A stretch of DNA of 64,000 nucleotides. Origin: Hyphomicrobium_A sp963759735. GTDB taxonomy: Bacteria > Pseudomonadota > Alphaproteobacteria > Rhizobiales > Hyphomicrobiaceae. The number at the start of each line of letters is the position of its first letter. Within the stretch, counting starts at the first letter, position 1. The notes beneath the pieces were generated by a model. It saw nothing but the letters and a program-made list of their open reading frames with translations. It did no database searches and was not told the origin of the DNA. Positions 43,156-51,828 of this stretch are shown here, piece by piece. The position numbers and the translations under genes were made by a program. The stretch spans positions 380,454 through 444,453 of the forward strand of contig CAVXAF010000012.1 of NCBI GenBank assembly GCA_963759735.1, read 5' to 3'.

Positions 43156-43773
43156 GTGCCTTTGAAAGTCCTTATCGTCGACGACCACCCCATTATCCTG
43201 TCGGGCTGCCGGGCTCTGCTGGCCGAGACAGCGGACATGGTCATGCTCGAGGCGCGCAATGCCGCCGTGGCGCAGGAAGTCTATGCCCGCAACGTGCCGG
43301 ACGTCGCGGTGATCGATATCAACCTGCCAGACGTATCGGGCTTTGAACTCGCCCGCCGCTTACTTGCCAGCGATCCGGGTGCCCGCATTATCATGTTCAG
43401 CATGAACGACGACGCCATGTTCGCGGCTCAAGCCATCGAGGGCGGCGCCAGAGGCTATGTCAGCAAGAGCGATGACCCGCAGGCGTTCCTGAGTGCCATC
43501 CGCTTGGTCTATGCAGGCGGCCACTCGCTGCCGCAGGACATGGCGCAGAAGATCGCCTTCCTGCGCAATGCCGGGAATCAGGTCAACCTTACGTCGCGTG
43601 AGCGCGAGGTCCTGCGGCTCCTCGCGAAGGGCAAGAGCATGTCGGAGATCGCCGCCCTCATCAGCGTGTCCTACAAGACCGTGGCGACGACCTGCTCGGC
43701 TTTGCGCGCCAAGTTCAGCGCCCGCACCCCCATGCAGCTCATCCGCATTGCCGTCGAGCAGAAGATGGTCTGA
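43156..43773 (+). CDS. NarL/FixJ-type response regulator
   Basis: DNA-binding regulator of 205 residues, GTG start at 43156. The receiver domain (LKVLIVDDHPIILSG) has phospho-acceptor D54 in AVIDINLPD and conserved Lys in YVSKSDDP. The LuxR-type HTH is at about 143-195 (LTSREREVLRLLAKGKSMSEIAALISVSYKTV). It lies 126 bp from the divergently read UhpB-like kinase. They probably act as a pair, perhaps on the neighbouring TonB receptor. Confidence 0.93.
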   Translation: MPLKVLIVDDHPIILSGCRALLAETADMVMLEARNAAVAQEVYARNVPDVAVIDINLPDVSGFELARRLLASDPGARIIMFSMNDDAMFAAQAIEGGARGYVSKSDDPQAFLSAIRLVYAGGHSLPQDMAQKIAFLRNAGNQVNLTSREREVLRLLAKGKSMSEIAALISVSYKTVATTCSALRAKFSARTPMQLIRIAVEQKMV

Positions 43774-43887
43774 AGGCGCGCCGCCGGGGTGCCCCTGCGA
43801 CCCTGCGTGCGGGGACATTAAGTCTACCGATCCTTTAGGCTTATGCTTCGTTTCCAGATGCCGTAGCACCAATCCGAACAGGACAGA

Positions 43888-44223
43888 GTGGCAGGCGTGA
43901 GAGAAAACCTAGAACTGCAGGCGGCGCCCAAGCGGCGTCTCGCCCAACGCAGAGCTGACGCGCGCGAAGCCCCGCCCGCCGGGGCGTTTGGCGGCGTGCA
44001 GCGTCTCGACGTCTCCAGCCTAGCCCGCGCGCGCGACTACCAGGGCGAGATCGAACGCGCCTCCGCGCTTTTATTCAAGGTGCAGCCGGACCTCGTCGCG
44101 GGCGAAAACGTGGCGATCAAAGAGGCGGAGCCGGCGCGCGCCAGATGGCCTTTCATCGTCGCCCTCGGCGCTGCGCTGTTGTTCTGGGTCGGCCTCGCCT
44201 GGGCCACCGTCAGCGCAATCTGA
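43888..44223 (+). CDS. Hypothetical protein with one C-terminal membrane anchor
   Basis: A 111-residue product beginning at GTG 43888 (MAGVRENLELQAAPKRRLAQRR); a second GTG three codons later is equally possible. The first 85 residues are hydrophilic, Arg/Ala-rich. The end is a single membrane helix (RWPFIVALGAALLFWVGLAWATVSAI) typical of tail-anchored proteins. It lies just before, and convergent with, a glycan-synthesis gene. No family recognised. Confidence 0.6.
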   Translation: MAGVRENLELQAAPKRRLAQRRADAREAPPAGAFGGVQRLDVSSLARARDYQGEIERASALLFKVQPDLVAGENVAIKEAEPARARWPFIVALGAALLFWVGLAWATVSAI

Positions 44224-44245
44224 CACAGCCCGGTTGACCCGCAAC

Positions 44246-45706
44246 TCAGTGCGCGTTGCGGTAAGCCGCCGGCGACAACACCGTCCACAACAGGATCATC
44301 ATATCGCGCCCTAGCGACCAGTTCTCGATGTAGAACAGGTCGTATTCGACGCGCCGCTGCATCTTGTCGGGCGTATCGGTCTCCCCGCGCACCCCGTGCA
44401 CCTGGGCCCAGCCGGTGATGCCCGGCTTGACGTTATGGCGGCGGGCATAGCGGGCGATGATGTGCTCGAACTCGCGGTTGTGCGACAGCGCGTGCGGGCG
44501 TGGGCCGACGAGCGACATCTCACCCTTCAAGACGTTGAACAGCTGCGGCAGCTCATCGAGATTAGAGGCGCGCAGCCAGCGGCCGATGCGCGTCACGCGC
44601 GGATCGGCACGCGTCGCCTGCGGCACCACGGCGCCATCATCCATCGTCACCATGGTGCGAAACTTGAGGATGCGAAACGGTTTCTGATTGAACCCGTAGC
44701 GCCGCTGCAGGAAGAACACGGGGCCCGGGCTGTCGAGCTTGATGAGCAGAGCGACAACCAGCAGCAGCGGCACCAGCAGCACAAGGCCAAGCGTCGAAGC
44801 CACCACGTCGAAGACGCGTTTCAGCAGCAGCTCGAAGCGGGACAGCGGCAGACGCACGAGCTGCAGGCTGGCGATGGTGCCAAGCCGCGTCAGCTGGGCA
44901 TTGCTGTACTTGTCGAGTGCCTGTCCGGGGCGCAGGTGAATCTCCGCCGGCAGCGACAACAGCAGCTCGATGCAGGCATCGACCGCCGACTGGTCCGACC
45001 ATGGCGTCATGATGAACACCGCGTCCGGCTCGAGCTGGCGAATGCTCGGGATGACAAGCACCAGCTCGCGATGCAGCGCGCGCTGGCGTTCAGCCATCGA
45101 CCCGGACTGCGCGGCGGCACTCAGAAAACGGCAGCCGACGATCTCAAGCCCGCCGCCCCGGGGCTCGTGATCGGAAAGGAAGCGCTCGATTTCGCCGGCG
45201 TTGCCGATCAGGAAGACGCGCTTGGTGGCAATGACCTGCGCCACCGTCGAGCGGCGCACGATCTGCACGGCGATGTAGCGCAGCAGCAGCAGCGCCAGCA
45301 GGCCCGTTGTGTAGTAGAGCACGATCCAGCCGCGCGAGTAGACTTCGGTCACCTTGCCGACGAAACCGACGATGAGCAGGCCGACGAACGTGATGTTCCA
45401 CAGCCGCGCCGCGCGGCGTGCCGGCGCCCCGAGGCTGAGGAAATTGCTGAGCTGATATTCCCCGCGCGACAGGTTGGCGATCACCACGATGGTGGCGATG
45501 ACCGCGCCGATGCGCAGAAACGACAGAACATCGCCGGTCGAACCATACGCCGCCTGGTGATAGGCGACTCCGCACAGCGTCGAGAGGCCGACAATGGCCA
45601 GCAGGTCGCCAGCCACGATAGCGACCGAGATCGCCTCGCTCATGAGGCGTTTGCGCATGCGCAGTTGCCGGTCAGCGCCTGAGCGAGAAATCAGAGTGTG
45701 GCTCAT
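44246..45706 (-). CDS. Polyprenyl glycosylphosphotransferase (undecaprenyl-phosphate sugar transferase)
   Basis: Initiates exopolysaccharide or capsule units by moving a sugar-1-phosphate from a nucleotide sugar to undecaprenyl phosphate. From the ATG at 45706 it has 486 residues. There are four to five N-terminal membrane spans (about 20-150), a nucleotide-binding-like middle domain, and the C-terminal Bac_transf domain: KRVFDVVASTLGLVLLVPLLLVVAL, FFLQRRYGFNQKPFRILKFRTM, SNLDELPQLFNVLKGEMSLVGPRP, KPGITGWAQV. The start is uncertain (an in-frame ATG at 45730). No other polysaccharide genes are nearby. Confidence 0.93.
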   Translation of the reverse strand: MSHTLISRSGADRQLRMRKRLMSEAISVAIVAGDLLAIVGLSTLCGVAYHQAAYGSTGDVLSFLRIGAVIATIVVIANLSRGEYQLSNFLSLGAPARRAARLWNITFVGLLIVGFVGKVTEVYSRGWIVLYYTTGLLALLLLRYIAVQIVRRSTVAQVIATKRVFLIGNAGEIERFLSDHEPRGGGLEIVGCRFLSAAAQSGSMAERQRALHRELVLVIPSIRQLEPDAVFIMTPWSDQSAVDACIELLLSLPAEIHLRPGQALDKYSNAQLTRLGTIASLQLVRLPLSRFELLLKRVFDVVASTLGLVLLVPLLLVVALLIKLDSPGPVFFLQRRYGFNQKPFRILKFRTMVTMDDGAVVPQATRADPRVTRIGRWLRASNLDELPQLFNVLKGEMSLVGPRPHALSHNREFEHIIARYARRHNVKPGITGWAQVHGVRGETDTPDKMQRRVEYDLFYIENWSLGRDMMILLWTVLSPAAYRNAH

Positions 45707-45994
45707 GGGCGCGAACGGTGTTCCCTGCATCTGCCGGATAGGTGGCCCAGCCAAGGCACCAGCCATGCGACCTAACCCGTCTTGCCAGGCGAGTGAAACC
45801 GGTGGCCTGCCGTAAGGTTAAGGTCGAAAATGTGCGCCGTAACCGCCTAGGTGCACAGAGTGCATCGCCCCCGGCTATCTCGCCACACTGAAGCGCTCGG
45901 CCCGCCTGTCCGCGAAGTCGCAGCGGTTGCGAATTGTGCTTCGGCCACCCTCGGCGCTATGCTGATGCGCTTCAACGGTGACGGAGGGGGCCCC

Positions 45995-47377
45995 GTGTAT
46001 CGCGCGGCGTGGCGGCAGACCGTATACCCGTTCGGCGACCTCAAGGAGCTTATGGCGAAGGCTACGCCGCCGCGCTCGGGTGACGTGCTCGCCGGTGTCG
46101 CCGCCGCCAACGCAGAGGAGAACGTCGCCGCCAAGATGGCGCTCGCCGACGTCCCCCTGAAGCGCTTCCTGTCCGAGTTGGTGGTGCCCTACGAGGCCGA
46201 CGACGTCAGCCGCCTCATCATCGACAGCCACGACGCCGCGGCTTTCGCGCCCATATCACATATGACGGTCGGGGCATTTCGCGACTGGCTGTTGTCGGAG
46301 GCAGCGACGACGGCCTCCCTGGCGCAGATCGCCGCCGGCATCACCCCGGAGATGGCGGCAGCAACATGCAAGATCATGCGGAACCAGGACCTTATCCTGG
46401 CGGCCCGCAAAGTGGAGGTTGTCACCCGTTTCCGCGATACCATCGGCCTTAAAGGCCATATGGCCGTGCGCCTGCAGCCCAACCACCCGACCGACGACAG
46501 GCGCGGCATTGCCGCGTCCATTGTCGATGGGCTGATGCTCGGCTGCGGCGATGCCGTCATCGGCATCAATCCGGCCAGCGACAACGTCGGCACCATCCTC
46601 GACCTCATCGCCATGCTCGATGACATCATCCGCCGCTTCGACATCCCCACACAGAGCTGCGTCCTGACCCATGTCACGACCTCCATCGAGGCCATCGCGC
46701 GCGGTGCCCCGGTCGATCTCGTGTTCCAGTCGATCGGCGGCACCGAAGCGGTCAACGCATCGTTTGGTGTGACCCTTGGCATGCTCAAGGAGGGACGCGA
46801 GGCGGCGCTGTCGCTCAAGCGCGGCACCGTCGGCGATAACGTCATGTACTTCGAGACCGGGCAAGGCTCGGCCCTGTCGGCCGACGCCCACCACGGCGTC
46901 GACCAGCAGACGCTCGAGGCGCGGGCCTATGCCGTGGCGCGCACCTTCAAGCCTCTGCTCGTCAACTCGGTCGTCGGCTTCATCGGCCCCGAGTACCTCT
47001 ATAACGGCAAGGAGATCATCCGCGCCGGCCTGGAAGACCACTTCTGCGGCAAGCTCATGGGCCTGCCGATGGGCTGTGACGTCTGCTACACGAACCATGC
47101 CGAAGCCGACCAGGACGACATGGACGTGTTGCTGATGCTGCTTGGCGCAGCCGGCGTTACGTTCGTCATGGGCGTGCCGGGCGCCGACGACATCATGCTG
47201 AACTACCAATCGACCTCGTTCCACGACGCGCTCTATGTGCGGGAGGCGCTCGGCCTTCGCCGTGCGCCCGAGTTCGAGGCGTGGCTCGCCCGCGTCGGTC
47301 TCGCGGATGCCCAGGGCAAGCTGCTTGCCGAGCCGACCCAGAAGCTGCTCGATCACGTCAAGGGGCTGGCCGCATGA
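45995..47377 (+). CDS. eutB: Ethanolamine ammonia-lyase, large subunit
   Basis: Adenosylcobalamin-dependent enzyme converting ethanolamine to acetaldehyde and ammonia; this subunit has the catalytic barrel. The GTG at 45995, preceded by GGAGGGGG, gives 460 residues: MYRAAWRQTVYPFGDLKELMAKATPPRSGDVLAG, then MAVRLQPNHPTDDRRGIAASIVDGLMLGCGDAVIGINPASDN, FVMGVPGADDIMLNYQSTSFHDA. The upstream extension in frame is not family-like. It overlaps eutC by four bases (ATGA). Confidence 0.95.
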   Translation: MYRAAWRQTVYPFGDLKELMAKATPPRSGDVLAGVAAANAEENVAAKMALADVPLKRFLSELVVPYEADDVSRLIIDSHDAAAFAPISHMTVGAFRDWLLSEAATTASLAQIAAGITPEMAAATCKIMRNQDLILAARKVEVVTRFRDTIGLKGHMAVRLQPNHPTDDRRGIAASIVDGLMLGCGDAVIGINPASDNVGTILDLIAMLDDIIRRFDIPTQSCVLTHVTTSIEAIARGAPVDLVFQSIGGTEAVNASFGVTLGMLKEGREAALSLKRGTVGDNVMYFETGQGSALSADAHHGVDQQTLEARAYAVARTFKPLLVNSVVGFIGPEYLYNGKEIIRAGLEDHFCGKLMGLPMGCDVCYTNHAEADQDDMDVLLMLLGAAGVTFVMGVPGADDIMLNYQSTSFHDALYVREALGLRRAPEFEAWLARVGLADAQGKLLAEPTQKLLDHVKGLAA

Positions 47378-48150
47378 GCGAGGACGCCCCCTGGCCCGAC
47401 CTGCGGCGCTTTACCGAGGCGCGCATTGGCCTTGGTCGCGCCGGTGCGGCCATTCCCATCGCCGAGGTGTTGAGCTTCGCCATGGCCCACGCCCAAGCGC
47501 GCGATGCCGTGACGACACCCATCGACTGGGCGCCGATCGAAGCGCGACTGGCGGGCTTCGGCCTTGCCACGTGTCGCGTCGGCAGTGCGGCGACCGACCG
47601 CGACACCTATCTGCGGCGCCCCGATCTCGGCCGTCGGTTAAGCCCCGAAGCGCGGCAAGACCTCGCCGGCCTTGCCCGCGGCACGCCTGACCTGCTCATC
47701 GTCATCGCCGATGGCCTGTCATCCACCGGCGTTGCCGCCAATGCCATCGCGCTCGTTGGCGCGCTGCTGCCGCTCGCCCAGCGCAATGGCTGGAGCCTCG
47801 CACCCGTCGTGCTCGCCAGTCAAAGCCGCGTGGCGCTCGGCGACGACGCCGGCGAAATTCTCGGCGCGCGCGCCGTGCTGATGCTGATCGGCGAACGGCC
47901 GGGGCTCTCATCACCCGACAGCCTCGGTGCCTATCTCACCTTTGCCCCACGCACCGGTCGCAAGGACGGCGAGCGCAATTGCGTCTCCAACATCCGCAGC
48001 GGCGGTCTCAGCGCCGACGAGGCCGCGTTCAAGATCGATTGGCTGCTGCGCGAGGCGTTCCGCCGCGGGCTGACCGGCGTCACGCTCAAGGACGAGAGCC
48101 ACTTCCTGCTCGAAGCGGCGCCCGACCGCGGCGCGCTTGGCAGCGATTGA
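47374..48150 (+). CDS. eutC: Ethanolamine ammonia-lyase, small subunit
   Basis: Small subunit that completes the cobalamin-binding site. The ATG at 47374 overlaps the eutB stop (ATGA), giving 258 residues. Family features are FTEARIGLGRAGAAIP, IVIADGLSSTGVAANAI, IGERPGLSSPDSLGAYLTFAP and GRKDGERNCVSNIRSGGLSADEAAFKIDWLLREA. No reactivase (eutA) or microcompartment shell genes are seen. The next gene is a transporter that could supply substrate. Confidence 0.95.
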   Translation: MSEDAPWPDLRRFTEARIGLGRAGAAIPIAEVLSFAMAHAQARDAVTTPIDWAPIEARLAGFGLATCRVGSAATDRDTYLRRPDLGRRLSPEARQDLAGLARGTPDLLIVIADGLSSTGVAANAIALVGALLPLAQRNGWSLAPVVLASQSRVALGDDAGEILGARAVLMLIGERPGLSSPDSLGAYLTFAPRTGRKDGERNCVSNIRSGGLSADEAAFKIDWLLREAFRRGLTGVTLKDESHFLLEAAPDRGALGSD

Positions 48151-48260
48151 ACGTTGATAGTCATCCGGCCGCGCCGCTTATGACGTTCTAATATTTGCAA
48201 ATGTCCACGAACTGCAGCATGCACCGGCGCGCCCCGCAGCTTTAGAACCCGCAAGGCTTG

Positions 48261-49995
48261 ATGACCGCAGCATCCGCCGGACCACGACGCGCACTCACGC
48301 GCGATGAACGCCGTGTCATCATCGCGTCCGCCGCAGGCACCGTCTTCGAGTGGTATGACTTCTATCTGTACGGCGCCCTCGCCACCATCATCGGCGCGCA
48401 GTTCTTTGCCGCCTATAGTGTCACGCAGCAGGGCATCTTCGCACTGCTGACCTTTGCTGCCGGCTTCATCGTGCGCCCGTTCGGCGCCATCATCTTCGGA
48501 CGTCTGGGTGACATTGTCGGGCGCAAGTACACTTTCGTCGTAACCGTCGTGCTCATGGGAGCGGCGACTTTCCTCGTCGGCCTGCTGCCCTCGTACGAAA
48601 CGATCGGCGTTGCGGCGCCGGTCACGCTGATCATCCTGCGCATGCTGCAGGGCCTCGCCGCCGGCGGGGAATATGGCGGCGCCGCCATCTACGTCGCCGA
48701 GCATGCGCCGCAGAACCAGCGCGGATTCTTCACCAGCTGGGTCAATACGACATCGACGCTCGCCCTCCTGCTGTCGCTCATCGTCATCATGTTCACGCAG
48801 ATTTTTCTCGACGCCGGCTTTGCCCCCGTCGTGCAGGCCGACGGCACCAGCCTCAGCGCGTTCAAGGCCTGGGGCTGGCGCATCCCGTTCCTGTTGTCGG
48901 CCATATTGCTCGGCATCTCGCTCTACGTGCGCCTGAAGATGCAGGAGAGCCCCGCCTTCCAGCGCATGAAGGCAGAAGGCGCGACATCCGCGGCGCCGCT
49001 GCGCGAGGCATTCGGCCAATGGAAGAACGCCAAGATCGGCCTCATCGCCCTGTTCGGGCTGGTCGCCGGGCAGGCGGTCGTGTGGTACGCGGCGCACTTC
49101 TATACGCTGTTCTTCATCCAGAACATTCTGCAGGTCGACCAGTTCACCACCAATGTGCTCGTCGCCTGGGCGCTGATCATCGGCGTCGGCTTCGTCGTTG
49201 CCTTCGCCAGCCTTTCCGACCGCATCGGCCGCAAGCCGGTGATCCTCGGCGGCTGCCTGCTGGCCGCCCTCACCTATTTTCCCGCTCTTCGAGCAACTGA
49301 CGGCCACGGCCAATCCGGCCCTCTACCGGGCCCAGACCACGTCCGTTGTCGTCATCGCCGATCCGGCCGACTGCTCCTTCCAGTTCAATCCGACCGGCAG
49401 CGCGACGTTCAGCTCCTCGTGCGATATCGCAAAGTCGCTGCTCACCAAGCGCGCCGTGCATTACACCAACGAGGCGGCGCCCGCCGGGACGTCAGCTAGC
49501 GTACGCATCGCAGATTTCCCGCCGATCCCGTCAGGCGACGCCGATTTCGCCGCCAGGGTCGCCGCGCATCTGGCCTTCGCCGGATATCCTGCGCCGGGCC
49601 ACGCGGAGACGGTGCACATCCCCATCGATCCCGCCGCCGGCTTGGCCAATATCGTCAGGGTGTTCGACATCTGGAGCACTCAGAAGCTTACCATCATCGG
49701 CATTCTGGTGGTGCTGATCATGTACGCGGGAATGGCCTACGGCCCGATGGCAGCAACGCTCGTCGAGCTGTTCCCGGCGCGCATCCGCTACACGGGGGTG
49801 TCGCTACCCTATCACATTGGTAACGGCTGGTTCGGCGGCTTGCTGCCCGCCACCTCATTCGCCATCGTGGCCGCAACGGGCAACATCTACGCCGGGCTCT
49901 GGTATCCGGTGATCGTTGCGGCGCTGACCGTAGTCATCGGCATATTCCTCGTGCCCGAGACGCACAAACGTGTCGACGAGTACGCGCAGGCCTGA
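48261..49995 (+). CDS. MFS transporter of the metabolite:H+ symporter type, with a one-base frameshift
   Basis: The ATG at 48261 opens a typical MHS-family symporter: ASAAGTVFEWYDFYLYGALA, FGRLGDIVGRKYTFV (loop motif), LRMLQGLAAGGEYGGAAIYVAEHAP. The frame is lost at a CCC run (49281-49283); dropping one C restores the continuation to 49995 (about 577 residues). That part includes a periplasmic loop of about 110 residues with two cysteines (ADPADCSFQF, FSSSCDIAKS), then LIMYAGMAYGPMAATLVELFPARIRYTGVSLPYHIGNGWFGGLLP and VPETHKRVDE. It sits 110 bp after eutC, so substrate import for that pathway is possible. The homopolymer site suggests a sequence error. Confidence 0.85.
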
Positions 49996-50001
49996 CGCCG
50001 A

Positions 50002-50376
50002 TCAGCCGGCGCCGTTCAGCGCCGCAGTCACAGTGGCGAGAATCGTCGGCCCGCAATAGGGCTTGTCGACGCGCAGATGTTCGCGGTCGGCGCTGCGCAG
50101 CCCCATCTCGCCGTAACCGGTGGCGAAGATGAACGGCGTGCCGGCGCTGCGCAGTGAGTCGGCAACGGACGCCGAAGTACGCCCCGACCCCAGGTTCACA
50201 TCGAGCACCGCCACGTCGATGGGATGCTGGGCGATGAGTTTTGCCGCCTGGTCGGCGTCGTGAGCCGGGCCGACGACCGTGCAACCGGCTTCCTCAAGGA
50301 TGTCCACGAGGACCATGGCGATGAGGGGCTCGTCCTCGAGTACGAGCACCCGTTTACCTGCCAGCGCTTGTGTCAT
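50002..50376 (-). CDS. Single-domain response regulator
   Basis: CheY-like receiver of 124 residues: KRVLVLEDEPLIAMVLVDILEEAGCTVVG (acidic pocket), phospho-acceptor Asp in IDVAVLDVNLGSG, FATGYGE and VDKPY with the conserved Lys. There is no output domain. The ATG at 50376 overlaps the stop of the HWE kinase gene by four bases (ATGA), so the receiver is probably made with that kinase and is its likely target. Confidence 0.93.
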   Translation of the reverse strand: MTQALAGKRVLVLEDEPLIAMVLVDILEEAGCTVVGPAHDADQAAKLIAQHPIDVAVLDVNLGSGRTSASVADSLRSAGTPFIFATGYGEMGLRSADREHLRVDKPYCGPTILATVTAALNGAG

Positions 50377-51827
50377 GCTCTTGTCTCGAGTGGGAGGGCG
50401 AGTTCACAGCGGAAGCCAGTGCTTGGATACTCACATGTGTAGGCAGCGCCCGATTGGGCCGCCAGCGAGTTGAGCAGGCGCGATCCAAAACCCTTGTGGA
50501 GCGGCGGCGCCACGGGCGGGCCACCCTCCTCGCTCCAGGCGAGATGCAGTTTCATATCCGACGACGATGGTTCGACCTTCCACGCCAGCACGATGCGCCC
50601 ATCGTTGTTGGCGAAGGCGCCGTGCTTGACAGCATTGGTCACCAGTTCGTGCAGGGCCAGCGTCACCGACAGGGCATCGCGCGAGGACAGCAACGTATCC
50701 TGGCCCGAAAGCGATATGCGCTGCGCGGCCTGCAGCCCGCGGTGCGGCGCGAACGTGCTGTCGAGGATATCGCGCAGCTGGGCGCCTTCCCAGCTCGATC
50801 GCGTCAGCAGGTTGTGACATGTCGCCAGCGCCTGGATGCGCGACAGGAAACGTTCCTTCTCGGCGCCTTGCGAACCGTTGAGGCTCTGCAGAGCGATCGC
50901 CTGCACCGTGGTCAGCATGTTTTTCACCCGGTGGTTCAATTCCTGGATGAGCAACGTCTGCGCTTCTTCGGCCTTCTTGCGCTCGGTGATGTCGACCGTG
51001 AGCCCGGCCAGACAGTCCGGCTGGCCCTCCGACCCGGCGACGAACCGTCCCTGGTCGCGCACCCAGCGGGTGACGCCGTCGCGCCGCTTGATGCGGAATT
51101 CAGCTTCGTAAAACCCCTGCGCCGCCACCGCCTCGCGCCAAGCCGATGCCACGGCATCCCTATCCGCGGGATGTATTTCCTCTAGTCGCTCGCTCATCGA
51201 GGCTGTGGAGTCGACCGCCGGAAGGCCCATGATGGCGTTGAAGTTGGCGTCGCGCTGACTCATCTGGGTGACGAGATCGCGGCGCCAGGTGCCCATGCGG
51301 GCAGCGCTGAGCGCCTGACGCAGGCGCTCTTCGCTTTCGCGCAAACGCGCCGTCGACATCTCCAGTTCGGCCGTGCGCTCGCCGACCCGCCGCTCGAGAT
51401 CGGCGGCCAGTTCCTCGAGCTGGCGGTTCTTGCGGTAGAGCTCGGTGAAGATGCGAACCTTGGCGCGCAGGATGTCGGGGATGACCGGTACCGGCACATA
51501 GTCGACGGCGCCCGACTTGTAGCCCCGGATGCGGTCGAGGTCGGTCACCTGAATGGCCGAAATGAAGATGATGGCCATCTTTTCATAGCGCGGATGGCCG
51601 CGGATCATCTCCGCCAGCTGGAAGCCATCGAGGTCGGGCATGCAAACATCGATGAGCACGACGGCGACGTCGTTCTTAAGCAGCGCGGCGAGCGCTTCTC
51701 CGGCAGAGTTGGCCTTGATCAGGTTCTCGCCCAGCTCGCCGAGAATCACCTCGTAGCTCAGCAGCTTGGCCGGCTGATCGTCGACGAGCAGGATGTTGAC
51801 TGGGTGGCGGGGGCTCATTTGCATCAT
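50373..51827 (-). CDS. REC-PAS-HWE histidine kinase
   Basis: A soluble 484-residue signalling protein. Residues about 9-125 are a receiver (VNILLVDDQPAKLLSYEVIL, VVLIDVCMPDLDGF). A coiled coil (about 130-175) and a PAS domain with PAC end (FRIKRRDGVTRWVRDQG, VDITERKKAEE) follow. The kinase core has LIQELNHRVKNMLTTVQAIA with phospho-acceptor H299, HELVTNAVKHGA and the WxE motif in LAWSEEGGPPV, marking the HWE family common in alphaproteobacteria. Start could be 51827, 51824 or 51818. It begins one base after the giant kinase ends. Confidence 0.94.
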   Translation of the reverse strand: MMQMSPRHPVNILLVDDQPAKLLSYEVILGELGENLIKANSAGEALAALLKNDVAVVLIDVCMPDLDGFQLAEMIRGHPRYEKMAIIFISAIQVTDLDRIRGYKSGAVDYVPVPVIPDILRAKVRIFTELYRKNRQLEELAADLERRVGERTAELEMSTARLRESEERLRQALSAARMGTWRRDLVTQMSQRDANFNAIMGLPAVDSTASMSERLEEIHPADRDAVASAWREAVAAQGFYEAEFRIKRRDGVTRWVRDQGRFVAGSEGQPDCLAGLTVDITERKKAEEAQTLLIQELNHRVKNMLTTVQAIALQSLNGSQGAEKERFLSRIQALATCHNLLTRSSWEGAQLRDILDSTFAPHRGLQAAQRISLSGQDTLLSSRDALSVTLALHELVTNAVKHGAFANNDGRIVLAWKVEPSSSDMKLHLAWSEEGGPPVAPPLHKGFGSRLLNSLAAQSGAAYTCEYPSTGFRCELALPLETRA

Positions 51828-51828
51828 C

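Noticed and set aside
45851..45994. A longer start for eutB at 45851
   Set aside because: The added residues do not match the family; GTG 45995 has a strong ribosome-binding site and a family-like N-terminus.
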